A DNA stretch of 26,443 bases from Clostridiaceae bacterium (lineage in GTDB: Bacteria; Bacillota; Clostridia; Oscillospirales; Acutalibacteraceae), in NCBI GenBank assembly GCA_016296885.1, contig JAEDHT010000028.1, positions 1 through 26,443 on the forward strand, in the 5' to 3' direction. The position numbers and the translations under genes are program-made. The notes under the pieces are model-generated. The model was not told the DNA's origin. It saw only the letters and a list, made by a program, of their open reading frames with translations, and made no database searches. How positions within the stretch are numbered: position 1 is the stretch's first letter; each line of letters begins with the position of its first letter. Positions 1-6,337 of the stretch are shown here, piece by piece.

Positions 1-454
1 CGGCAGGAATTTCGCACGAAAATACATCAGTTATTATTTACTCATTGCCCGACAATCAGCCTGTCACCGAGCATAAAAGTCATATATTTCGCCTAATCAT
101 CATACGGATTCGCTTTTTCTTTGCTTACTTTCTTTTTCTCGTGAGCCGGCCTCGCCGGCAGGAATTTCGCACGAAAATACATCAGTTATTATTTACTCAT
201 TGCCCGACAATCAGCCTGTCACCGAGCATAAAAGTCATATATTTCGCCTAATCATCATACGGATTCGCTTTTTCTTTGCTTACTTTCTTTTTCTCGTGAG
301 CCGGCCTCGCCGGCAGGAATTTCGCACGAAAATACATCAGTTATTATTTACTCATTGCCCGACAAACAGCCTACCATCGAGCAAGAAAGCCTTATACCTC
401 ATCTAATTATCCCACAGATGCGCTTTTTCTTTGCTTACTTTCTTTTTCTCGTGA
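1..454. repeat. 155-bp tandem direct repeat array, about 2.9 copies
   Basis: Units start at 1, 156 and 311, each beginning CGGCAGGAATTTCGCACG. The first two copies are essentially identical. The third keeps both ends but is clearly diverged between about 365 and 420, and it loses the GC-rich end. At each junction the self-complementary hexamer GCCGGC occurs twice around CTC (145-159 and 300-314), so a short GC hairpin can form. The conserved right end reads CGCTTTTTCTTTGCTTACTTT. The period is not a multiple of three, so the array is not a coding repeat. The window starts inside the array, so more copies may lie upstream. Apart from the 3' end of the HAD gene (from 407), I see no gene here. 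Confidence 0.93.
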
Positions 455-925
455 AAAAGAAAGTAAGTTGATGAATTCACGAACAGCACCGTTGCCACCA
501 TTGCTCTTGCATACCAGGTCAGCAATTTCTTTGACCTCGTCAACAGAATCGGCAGGACAAGCTGAAACAGCAGATAATCTCATACACTCAAGATCGTTCA
601 AATCATCTCCAATATATGCCACATTCTCATAGGTTAAGCCTAGTTTTTTGAGCAAATCCTCCATAGCAGCAGGCTTGTCTTTGATACCCTGATAGATATC
701 ACTGATACCCAGCTCCTTTGCACGCCACTTAACAATCTCAGATGTTCTCCCGGTTATAATTGCAGTCTTTATACCGGTTGGCGGAAGAATAACGGATAGT
801 CCATATCCATCTTTCGAGTTGAAAGCCTTCATTGCCTCACCGTTGTCTGAAATATATATCTTGCCATCTGTCATAGTGCCATCAACATCCATAACTAACA
901 GTTTAATCTTTTCTAAATCATTCAT
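407..925 (-). CDS. KdsC-like HAD-superfamily phosphatase with repeat-derived tail
   Basis: A 172-residue HAD hydrolase of the KdsC (3-deoxy-manno-octulosonate-8-phosphate phosphatase) type. Motif I is DVDGTMTDG, with the nucleophile D13 and acid D15. Motif II is ITGR, motif III the Lys in GIKDKP, and motif IV GDDLND. There is no cap insertion, as in the C0 tetrameric group. Gram-positives lack KDO, so the substrate is probably another sugar phosphate (inference). I start at ATG 925 because GGGGGAT lies 7 nt upstream; earlier in-frame ATGs at 931, 940 and 946 overlap or precede this site. The fold should end near FINLL. The last 17 residues, rich in Ser, Lys and Arg, are encoded by the third copy of the 155-bp repeat. 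It lies downstream of rplA but behind its terminator. Confidence 0.85.
   Translation of the reverse strand: MNDLEKIKLLVMDVDGTMTDGKIYISDNGEAMKAFNSKDGYGLSVILPPTGIKTAIITGRTSEIVKWRAKELGISDIYQGIKDKPAAMEDLLKKLGLTYENVAYIGDDLNDLECMRLSAVSACPADSVDEVKEIADLVCKSNGGNGAVREFINLLSFSREKESKQRKSASVG
434..467. repeat. Perfect 14-bp inverted repeat at the repeat/gene junction
   Basis: The arm CTTACTTTCTTTTT (434-447) is followed by the loop CTCGTG and the exact complement AAAAAGAAAGTAAG (454-467). The left arm belongs to the 155-bp repeat; the right arm lies in the HAD reading frame. On the minus strand the hairpin is translated as part of the protein tail. It is not followed by a T-run, so it is not a classical terminator. 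It probably marks the boundary of the inserted repeat element (inference). Confidence 0.85.
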
Positions 926-990
926 AAACATATCCCCCATAACCATATATAACCATATCCATTACAATAATTCTATACCCGACTATTTAT

Positions 991-1028
991 AAAAGAAAAA
1001 ACAAGCAGGATCAATCAATCCTGCTTGT
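991..1028 (-). terminator. Rho-independent terminator after rplA
   Basis: Arms ACAAGCAGGAT (1001-1011) and ATCCTGCTTGT (1018-1028) form a perfect 11-bp stem with a 6-nt loop. On the minus strand it is followed by TTTTTTCTTTT. It ends the rpmG-secE-nusG-rplK-rplA transcript. Confidence 0.93.
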
Positions 1029-1051
1029 GTAAAAATTTTGTTTAATTAAGA

Positions 1052-1744
1052 TTAGCCAATCTTAGCAGGGTTGATGCGAACACCAGGACCCATTGTAGCT
1101 GCTACTGCACAGCTCTTAATATACTGACCCTTTGCAGCTGCTGGCTTAGCCTTAACGATAGCACCAAGAAGAGCATCGAAGTTCTCTTTGAGCTTATCCT
1201 TACCAAAGCTTGCCTTGCCGATTGGGCAGTGAATGATGTTTGTCTTATCAAGACGATACTCGATCTTACCAGCCTTAGCATCTTTGATAGCCTTAGCTAT
1301 GTCAGGTGTAACTGTGCCTGCCTTTGGGTTAGGCATAAGTCCACGAGGTCCGAGAATCTTACCAAGACGACCAACAAGGCCCATCATGTCAGGGGTTGTA
1401 ACAAGAACGTCGAAATCTGTCCAGCCTTCAGACATGATCTTCTGAGTCATCTCTTCAGCACCAACAAAATCAGCGCCAGCCTCCTGAGCAAGCTTTTCGT
1501 TGTCGCCCTTGCAGATTGCAAGAACTTTTACGCTTTTACCTGTACCATTAGGAAGAACGATAGCACCTCTAACCTGCTGATCTGCGTGACGACCGTCAAC
1601 ACCAAGCTTTACGTGAACTTCAATAGTTTCGTCAAACTTAGCCTTTGCAGATTTTACGCAAGTTTCAAGAGCTTCGTCTATATCATAAACTTTAGATTTA
1701 TCAATAGTTTTTACACTATCAACATATTTCTTACCGTGTTTCAT
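1052..1744 (-). CDS. rplA: 50S ribosomal protein L1
   Basis: A 230-residue L1, normal for bacteria. It begins MKHGKKYVDSVKTID and contains the L1 signature around GLVGRLGKILGPRGLMPNPK, ending in RINPAKIG. L1 forms the mobile stalk of the 50S subunit next to the E site. In many bacteria it also represses its own mRNA by binding the rplK leader. GGAGG sits 8 nt before the ATG. The gene lies 28 nt downstream of rplK in the same operon and is followed at once by a strong terminator. rplJ and rplL, which follow rplA in many genomes, are absent here. Confidence 0.98.
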   Translation of the reverse strand: MKHGKKYVDSVKTIDKSKVYDIDEALETCVKSAKAKFDETIEVHVKLGVDGRHADQQVRGAIVLPNGTGKSVKVLAICKGDNEKLAQEAGADFVGAEEMTQKIMSEGWTDFDVLVTTPDMMGLVGRLGKILGPRGLMPNPKAGTVTPDIAKAIKDAKAGKIEYRLDKTNIIHCPIGKASFGKDKLKENFDALLGAIVKAKPAAAKGQYIKSCAVAATMGPGVRINPAKIG

Positions 1745-1772
1745 TGTTTATCCTCCATATCGAGTGGACTTA

Positions 1773-2198
1773 TCAGTCAACTACTTCAACACCCATACTG
1801 CGTGCTGTTCCCGCAATCATGCTTTCAGCAGTTTCAATAGAAGCAGCGTTTAAGTCTGGCATCTTCTGCTCAGCAATCTTTCTGACCTGTTCACGGGTAA
1901 TCTTAGCTACCTTTGTCTTGTTAGGTACGCCGGAGCCACTCTCTATTCCGCAAGCCTTCTTAATAAGAACTGCTGCAGGTGGAGTTTTTGTTATAAATGT
2001 AAATGAACGATCTGCGTATACTGTAATAACTACAGGAATGATAAGGCCTGCGTCATTCTTTGTGCGCTCATTAAATTCCTTTGTGAACGCCATAATGTTT
2101 ACGCCATGCTGTCCCAATGCAGGACCAACAGGCGGAGCCGGTGTTGCTTTGCCGGCAGGTATCTGAAGCTTAATAAAGCCTGTTACCTTCTGAGCCAT
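1773..2198 (-). CDS. rplK: 50S ribosomal protein L11
   Basis: A 141-residue L11. It starts MAQKVTGFIKLQIPAGKA, followed by the conserved PPVGPALGQHGVNIMAF block of the N-terminal domain. The C-terminal RNA-binding domain ends GTARSMGVEVVD. L11 binds the GTPase-associated centre of 23S rRNA. An in-frame ATG at 2240 exists, but GGAGGTG lies 9 nt before the ATG at 2198 and the family starts with MAQK or MAKK, so 2198 is chosen. The upstream leader carries a candidate L1 repressor site. Confidence 0.98.
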   Translation of the reverse strand: MAQKVTGFIKLQIPAGKATPAPPVGPALGQHGVNIMAFTKEFNERTKNDAGLIIPVVITVYADRSFTFITKTPPAAVLIKKACGIESGSGVPNKTKVAKITREQVRKIAEQKMPDLNAASIETAESMIAGTARSMGVEVVD

Positions 2199-2220
2199 TT
2201 TTCTTGCACCTCCAAAATTC

Positions 2221-2265
2221 GTGGTTAAAGCGGAGTACATTAAAAAGAATTTATACTCCTCCCAC
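2221..2265 (-). promoter_or_regulatory. Candidate ribosomal protein L1 operator in the rplK leader
   Basis: On the minus strand GTGG-GA-GGAGTA (2265 down to 2254) can pair with TACTCC (2237-2232), a 7-nt single-stranded segment and CCAC (2224-2221). This gives two short helices flanking an asymmetric internal loop, with the sequence GTGGGAGG on the 5' strand. That is the general shape of known L1 sites in rplK-rplA leaders. A second hairpin, GGGATTTT/AAAATCCC (2267-2286), and a third, ATTGCC/GGCGAT, lie just upstream. Neither has a T-run. The assignment rests on shape and position only. Confidence 0.55.
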
Positions 2266-2320
2266 AGGGATTTTTAAGAAAATCCCATAAAAGCAACAAT
2301 CGCCATAAGGCAATCATAAA

Positions 2321-2842
2321 TTATTCGTAAAGCTCAACTTGTGTTAGCTCAAGCTCTACAGGAGTTTCACGTCCAAACATGGATACGATAACCTTTACAA
2401 AGTTTCTTTCCACGTCTAAATCCTCAACAGTTCCGATGAAGTTATCAAGCGGACCATCAATAATACGAACTGAATCCCCAATGGCGTAGGAAACCTCAAC
2501 TACTCTAGATTCTACGCCCATCTTGCGCACTTCCTCGTCTGTAAGAGGAACCGGCTTAGATGAAGGACCGACAAATCCTGTACATCCTCTGATATTTCTT
2601 ACAACATACCAGGTGTCGTCGGTATACACCATTTTTACAAAAACATATCCGGGGAAAATCTTTCTCTCAACTTCTTTTTGCTTGTCCTCTACTATCTCAG
2701 TAACTGTTTCGGTAGGAACACGAACGTCGCAGATAAGGTCCTGAAGACCACGATTTTCCACTGTTTTTTCAAGGTTACTCTTAACCTTGTTCTCATACCC
2801 GGAATAGGTATGAACTACGTACCATTTAAGCTCGTCAGACAT
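2321..2842 (-). CDS. nusG: Transcription termination/antitermination protein NusG
   Basis: A 173-residue NusG. The N-terminal NGN domain (about 1-115) begins with WYVVHTYSGYENKVK and holds the VKMVYTDDTWYVVRNIRG segment. The C-terminal KOW domain (about 120-173) has GDSVRIIDGPLDNFIGTVEDL and FGRETPVELE. NusG binds the RNA polymerase clamp and couples it to pausing, Rho or ribosomes. The ATG is preceded by GAGGAGG. It lies between secE and rplK, the usual bacterial order. Confidence 0.98.
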   Translation of the reverse strand: MSDELKWYVVHTYSGYENKVKSNLEKTVENRGLQDLICDVRVPTETVTEIVEDKQKEVERKIFPGYVFVKMVYTDDTWYVVRNIRGCTGFVGPSSKPVPLTDEEVRKMGVESRVVEVSYAIGDSVRIIDGPLDNFIGTVEDLDVERNFVKVIVSMFGRETPVELELTQVELYE

Positions 2843-2861
2843 AATGCTTGCGCCTCCTCTG

Positions 2862-3128
2862 TTAGCTTACACTAACATCCATTACAAGTTGTAATAAAGC
2901 AAACAAGCCACGGTCTAATGCGAAAATGAATAAGCCGGCAACAATAACAACTGCCAGAACAATACCCATGTTCTTAAATGTTGCCTTAGGTGTAGGCCAA
3001 ACTATTTTTTTAACCTCACCCCAGCATGCGCGAAAATACTTTCTGATGGCAGCAAGCTTGCCGGGTTCTTTTTCAGCTTTTTTAGCCTTCTTAGACTCAG
3101 CAGTCTTTTCTACTCTCTTGTCATCCAT
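2862..3128 (-). CDS. secE: Preprotein translocase subunit SecE
   Basis: An 88-residue SecE of the short single-membrane-span type common in Firmicutes. A Lys/Glu-rich N-terminus (1-25) is followed by the amphipathic helix with the signature EVKKIVWPTPKAT. One transmembrane helix, roughly residues 54-72 (GIVLAVVIVAGLFIFAL), comes next. SecE clamps SecY in the translocon. GGAGGG precedes the ATG. The gene lies 15 nt after rpmG and just ahead of nusG. Confidence 0.97.
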   Translation of the reverse strand: MDDKRVEKTAESKKAKKAEKEPGKLAAIRKYFRACWGEVKKIVWPTPKATFKNMGIVLAVVIVAGLFIFALDRGLFALLQLVMDVSVS

Positions 3129-3143
3129 GTAAATTCCCTCCGC

Positions 3144-3293
3144 TTATTTTGTTTCCTTGTGCAGAGTATGCTTTTTGCAGAATCTGCAATACTTTTCCAT
3201 TTCGAGCCTGTCCGGATCATTCTTTTTGTTTTTCATAGTGTTGTAGTTGCGTTGTTTGCACTCTGTGCAGGCCAATGTAATTTTCACTCTCAT
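3144..3293 (-). CDS. rpmG: 50S ribosomal protein L33 (zinc-binding form)
   Basis: A 49-residue protein read directly from the sequence: it starts MRVKITLACTECKQRNY and ends HTLHKETK. Two CxxC pairs, C9/C12 and C36/C39, make the zinc ribbon of the C+ form of L33. GGGAGGTG lies upstream of the ATG at 3293. It is the first gene of the operon with secE, nusG, rplK and rplA, a standard bacterial arrangement. Confidence 0.97.
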   Translation of the reverse strand: MRVKITLACTECKQRNYNTMKNKKNDPDRLEMEKYCRFCKKHTLHKETK

Positions 3294-3344
3294 TGTAGCG
3301 GCACCTCCCGGTTAATCGGTAATTTTAGCCTCCCTCAAAAGGAC

Positions 3345-3410
3345 AAAAAAATAAAGCCCCTTTTTCGAGGTAAAAATATGATACCACACATTTTACCTAT
3401 CGTCAAGGGG
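3345..3410 (-). terminator. Large terminator-like hairpin enclosing the rpmG promoter
   Basis: On the minus strand the outer pairing is CCCCTT (3410-3405) with AAGGGG (3362-3357). The inner pairing is AGGTAAAA (3398-3391) with TTTTACCT (3375-3368). The downstream arm is followed by CTTTATTTTTTT. A transcript from the nuclease genes would contain both arms. One started at the embedded promoter would contain only the second arm. T-rich sequence also follows on the plus strand, so it may work both ways. Confidence 0.65.
3378..3406 (-). promoter_or_regulatory. Sigma-A promoter of the rpmG-secE-nusG-rplKA operon
   Basis: TTGACG (3406-3401), a 17-bp spacer and TATCAT (3383-3378) on the minus strand. 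Initiation is expected near 3371. The promoter lies within a terminator-like hairpin (3357-3410). Confidence 0.85.
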
Positions 3411-3453
3411 TTTTTTAAAGTTTCTTTAGAATTTATCAATATTTTTTCAATAT

Positions 3454-4134
3454 TTATTTTAGGCGATTGCTTCCGTCCTCGTAGTTTATCTCTACATTAG
3501 GCTGAACATTATACACAAACACATTAAAACATATTCCATCGCCATTATCCTCCACAGAATATGCCTGCATATGTACGCCATCTGCAATAAGGTTTTCTTC
3601 TTTAAAAACCGGTGTAACCTCATAAATCACATGGTTTCCTGTTTCTTTTATATAGTCGGCCACCATATTTTCAAATGGTAGCATACCGTCTACATTCATA
3701 TATCTGGTACCTGTAATAAGGTTGCACTCGTTTGCGTTTTCGCCTGTGAGCTGATAGCCTATGAGATGACAGCGATTATAAAGATATTTGCCATCCACAA
3801 AATCATATTTCGAAATCTGCCATCCACTGGGTTTTACTCTGCTTATACTGCCTCTCTTTTCTGTAGACATTAGGTCTTCGCCTATACAGGCTGTGGCGGT
3901 GGTGCACCTGCCGAGATAGTCCAGTTCACCATATGTTTCATAGGACTCTGTGACAAACATAGATTCCTCAAAATCAGGAATATTGCCATCAATCTCCACA
4001 TAAGGAGAACCCGAATAAGTTGGGATCTGTCCCATTGGATAACTGCCGTTTTGATCATCCACAAACCGTGGACCTAATAGAAACACCAGCACCAGAACAA
4101 GCACTGTAAATCCGGCACGAGCATACTTTTTCAT
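3454..4134 (-). CDS. DNA/RNA non-specific endonuclease, DNA-entry nuclease type, membrane-anchored
   Basis: A 226-residue protein of the EndA/NucA-like non-specific endonuclease family. Residues 7-21 are hydrophobic (GFTVLVLVLVFLLGP), giving a signal anchor, so the nuclease domain is outside the cell. The active-site segment is YNRCHLIGYQLTG, with H123 the expected general base. NRCH replaces the DRGH of classical members. It is followed by ANECNLITGTRYMN, whose Asn residues fit the metal site. Such enzymes degrade DNA at the surface, for uptake or nutrition. GGAGAT precedes the ATG. The start overlaps the stop of the upstream gene by 4 nt (ATGA), so translation is probably coupled. Confidence 0.88.
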   Translation of the reverse strand: MKKYARAGFTVLVLVLVFLLGPRFVDDQNGSYPMGQIPTYSGSPYVEIDGNIPDFEESMFVTESYETYGELDYLGRCTTATACIGEDLMSTEKRGSISRVKPSGWQISKYDFVDGKYLYNRCHLIGYQLTGENANECNLITGTRYMNVDGMLPFENMVADYIKETGNHVIYEVTPVFKEENLIADGVHMQAYSVEDNGDGICFNVFVYNVQPNVEINYEDGSNRLK

Positions 4135-4529
4135 CTTATATATATCTCCTTCGTTATAATGTCATGCGAATTACCACAAAATTCTTCTAACGAAATGCAC
4201 TTCCAGCTATTAAGCTCCATCTCAAAATATACACTTGCAGGATAAACCCTGTTCCATTTATACAATATTATGCGGTCAATTTTTTCTTTGATATGCGATA
4301 TATCTGCATCCTCCACAAAACAAATCAAATTATCCTCATCAAAGCCATCACAAATCTTTACCCTGTTATGGTATTCCTCAAAAAGCAAGGCAGAATAAGG
4401 CGTGATACATATAACTTCATTATCCTCTATAGAATTTATTATATCAGCTATCACAGCCTTGTCACGGCTTTGGCGTCTTTTGTTAAAAAGCATACCGTTA
4501 TTATCATCAACACAAACTATAATCGTCAT
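4131..4529 (-). CDS. Uncharacterised 132-aa protein coupled to the nuclease
   Basis: I do not recognise a domain of known function. It begins MTIIVCVDDNNGMLFNKRRQ, has acidic and Ile-rich stretches, and carries LYKWNRVYPASVYFEMEL near residues 92-110. There is no signal peptide or membrane segment, so it is probably cytoplasmic. The open frame reaches a TTG at 4592, but ATG 4529 fits better. A promoter (TTGAAA, 18 bp, GATAAT at 4592-4563) would start transcripts downstream of the TTG, and the N-terminus from 4529 is more protein-like. The Shine-Dalgarno sequence is weak. Its stop overlaps the nuclease start. It could be a partner or an inhibitor of the nuclease, an inference from position only. 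Confidence 0.75.
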   Translation of the reverse strand: MTIIVCVDDNNGMLFNKRRQSRDKAVIADIINSIEDNEVICITPYSALLFEEYHNRVKICDGFDEDNLICFVEDADISHIKEKIDRIILYKWNRVYPASVYFEMELNSWKCISLEEFCGNSHDIITKEIYIR

Positions 4530-4562
4530 AATTTTAACACTCACAGTGATACCGACAAACAG

Positions 4563-4592
4563 ATTATCAGTATCAAGCCGTAAGCCTTTCAA
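4563..4592 (-). promoter_or_regulatory. Probable sigma-A promoter of the nuclease pair
   Basis: TTGAAA (4592-4587), an 18-bp spacer and GATAAT (4568-4563) on the minus strand. Its predicted start lies about 25 nt before ATG 4529. Confidence 0.55.
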
Positions 4593-4668
4593 TTTATCAT
4601 TTTTGGTTTTTACATTTTAAGCGAAACTCTGCGTCTGTACATGCATATACATAAATAAGGTGATACAT

Positions 4669-4929
4669 ATGGAAATTAAAATTTTAGCTACAATATTTAT
4701 AATATGCGTTATTATCTTTTTCGTTATTAATAAGCTATGCAAGGTTAAAAGTGCCTTTTCAAGAGCTCTTATATCTGCAATATCAGGACCGCTTGTTATG
4801 TTTATTTTAAATTTCAGCAGTCAGTTTACAGGTGTAGGACTACCCACAAGCTTTTTTAGCGTGGCTGTGTCTATCATTATGGGCATACCGGGCGTTATTA
4901 CTATGCTTATTTTAAACTTATTTTTCTAA
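4669..4929 (+). CDS. bofA: BofA-like pro-sigmaK processing inhibitor family protein
   Basis: An 86-residue membrane protein. A first hydrophobic helix (about 4-22) and a second (about 35-50) are followed by the C-terminal segment FTGVGLPTSFFSVAVSI and MGIPGVITMLIL. The G-[IL]-P-G-V motif near the end is characteristic of BofA. In Bacillus BofA holds the SpoIVFB protease inactive in the mother cell outer forespore membrane. Many Clostridia carry homologues of uncertain role. AAGGTGAT lies 5 nt before ATG 4669; an in-frame GTG at 4660 overlaps that site and is rejected. The 3' end overlaps the convergent DUF4364 gene by 12 bp. With spo0A nearby it supports a spore-forming lineage. Confidence 0.82.
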   Translation: MEIKILATIFIICVIIFFVINKLCKVKSAFSRALISAISGPLVMFILNFSSQFTGVGLPTSFFSVAVSIIMGIPGVITMLILNLFF

Positions 4930-5517
4930 GCCCTCATCCATAAATTTTTCAATCGCACTGCCGAGCATTTCATCGTTGCCAAGCATAGCTGCCACGATAA
5001 AATTATAAATTAATGGTGCATTTTTCACAAAGTTGTTTTTGACTACCTCTGCCTGCTCCTCGTTAGGCATATATAGCCTGAGGTCTATAAGGTCGAACTT
5101 TTCCTGAGGAACACGACAGCGCACCATTATTCCATCCTCAAGCTTTTGAAACTCGACACGATTTTCCCTCTTACGTCGTTCAGCCTCTATTATGCTCTTG
5201 ATAGCATTCATAGAGCGTTCTTTCACCACAACAGACAGCTCCACCTCAAGCTCATTCAAAATCTCTGCACCGGACTGTTCCAAGGAAAAGACTCCGTCTT
5301 TTTCGGATATCAGCCCTTTATTGATAAGCTCATTAAAAGCATCTATTGTTTCAAAATAATTCACAATACCACACTGATACAATGCAGTAGCGGCTGTCTC
5401 TTTATCTATTGGAAATTCAGAATTTTTGAGAATATAACATATTAATAAACGTATAAGTGTTACGTTGTGCAATCCCACCGGATCTACTCCGGCATTAAAA
5501 GCGTTATGTTCTGCCAT
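4918..5517 (-). CDS. DUF4364 family protein, winged-helix-like
   Basis: A 199-residue cytoplasmic protein matching the DUF4364 pattern. The N-terminal half has a winged-helix look: TLIRLLICYILKNSEFPID, a helix up to FNELINKGLI, and a wing-like GVFSLEQSGAEILNEL. A charged helix (about 110-140, rich in Glu and Arg) and a beta-rich end with QKLEDGIMVRCRVPQE follow. The family occurs in Clostridia; its function is unknown, and a regulator-like role is only suggested by the fold. GGAG precedes the ATG by 10 nt. Its last codons overlap bofA on the other strand. Confidence 0.8.
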   Translation of the reverse strand: MAEHNAFNAGVDPVGLHNVTLIRLLICYILKNSEFPIDKETAATALYQCGIVNYFETIDAFNELINKGLISEKDGVFSLEQSGAEILNELEVELSVVVKERSMNAIKSIIEAERRKRENRVEFQKLEDGIMVRCRVPQEKFDLIDLRLYMPNEEQAEVVKNNFVKNAPLIYNFIVAAMLGNDEMLGSAIEKFMDEGLEK

Positions 5518-5538
5518 AAAATATCAACTCCTACGCTG

Positions 5539-5567
5539 ATTATAACACATATTTTTTAAAAAATGAA
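5539..5567 (-). promoter_or_regulatory. Promoter of the DUF4364 gene (extended -10)
   Basis: TATAAT (5544-5539) is preceded by TGT, making an extended -10. The -35 (TTCATT, 5567-5562, 17-bp spacing) is weak. Confidence 0.6.
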
Positions 5568-5589
5568 TAGTAAATCCTGATTTTATACG

Positions 5590-5622
5590 AAAAAAGAGCA
5601 GATGCAACCTAGCATCTGCTCT
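5590..5622 (-). terminator. Rho-independent terminator of the secreted-protein gene
   Basis: Arms AGAGCAGATGC (5595-5605) and GCATCTGCTCT (5612-5622) form a perfect 11-bp stem with loop AACCTA. On the minus strand a TTTTTTCG tail follows. It lies 20 nt after the stop codon of the gene at 5643. Confidence 0.93.
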
Positions 5623-5642
5623 ATGTATTTTCACATTATTTA

Positions 5643-6335
5643 TTACTCAGCGTCTCTTTTTCTGAGTGCAACTGCTGCAGCAGCACCTACAAACATAACT
5701 ACTGTAGCAACTGCAGCATAATCTGCAACGCCTGTAGCTGTTGGAGCCTTGCCGGAAGTGTTAGTCTTGTTAGAAGAACCTGTTGAACCTGTTGCACCTG
5801 CATCAGATGAACCTGAACCACCATGTGAACATGAAACAGCCTCTGGATCCGGAGTCTCACCAATCTTTGTGCCGATTGAAGACTCTTGATACTTAGGACC
5901 ATAGCTTGTGTGTTTCTGCCAGTAAACTAGCTCACAGCTCTTGTGAGAGTCTACAGGGTTCTCAACGATTTCATTTCTGCTATAAACTGTGTCACCGATG
6001 CAGCAATCGCCCATTGTGAGATCGTATGTCTGCATACCGATATCGTTAGACCAAATAACCATGTTTACATCTGCGCCTGCAGGAATTTCATAGCTGTAAA
6101 GTCCATCAGAAACTTTAACTGCCTTTTCTCTCTTAGTCTGCCAAGCATAGAGATCGTTACCGCCATCTTTCCAGAGGTGGCAATATACTGTGGAATAAGT
6201 TTTCCAAGATGCTGGAACCTGGAGATAAATTGTACCACCGGATGTAACAGAAGCTGATGCAGATGTAACACCAAATGCCATTGTACCGGCGATTAAAAGA
6301 GTTGCTAAAATAACGCTTGCTATTTTCTTAAACAT
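5643..6335 (-). CDS. Secreted, C-terminally anchored protein with a starch-binding-like N-terminal region
   Basis: 230 residues with three clear parts. Residues 1-28 are a signal peptide, MFKKIASVILATLLIAG up to ASA. Residues 30-160 form a beta-rich domain with many aromatic residues (TIYLQVPASWKTYSTVYCHLW, DLYAWQTK, YSYEIPAGADVNMVIWSND) and five Cys. This resembles starch-binding modules of the CBM25/26 kind, but I cannot confirm it. Residues 165-197 are a Gly/Ser/Thr linker, followed by APTATG, a hydrophobic span and RKRDAE. That end looks like a sortase-type or simple membrane anchor, but PTATG has one residue more than a PxTG site. It has its own consensus promoter and terminator, so it is monocistronic and probably well expressed. 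Confidence 0.75.
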   Translation of the reverse strand: MFKKIASVILATLLIAGTMAFGVTSASASVTSGGTIYLQVPASWKTYSTVYCHLWKDGGNDLYAWQTKREKAVKVSDGLYSYEIPAGADVNMVIWSNDIGMQTYDLTMGDCCIGDTVYSRNEIVENPVDSHKSCELVYWQKHTSYGPKYQESSIGTKIGETPDPEAVSCSHGGSGSSDAGATGSTGSSNKTNTSGKAPTATGVADYAAVATVVMFVGAAAAVALRKRDAE

Positions 6336-6337
6336 TG

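Noticed and set aside
45..406. Two similar 68-aa plus-strand frames in the repeat array
   Set aside because: They are created by the repeat itself, have no ribosome site, are rich in unlikely Phe/Arg/Ile runs, and the 155-bp period changes the frame between copies.
1..454. CRISPR array
   Set aside because: The 155-bp units are contiguous with no unique spacers, and no cas genes are present.
1229..1840. 203-aa plus-strand frame across rplA
   Set aside because: It is antisense to conserved ribosomal protein codons, has no start site signals and no recognisable features.
4600..4668. Sporulation sigma-factor promoter before bofA
   Set aside because: CATATACATA resembles a sigma-E/K -10, but no matching -35 is found at proper spacing, so it is not called.
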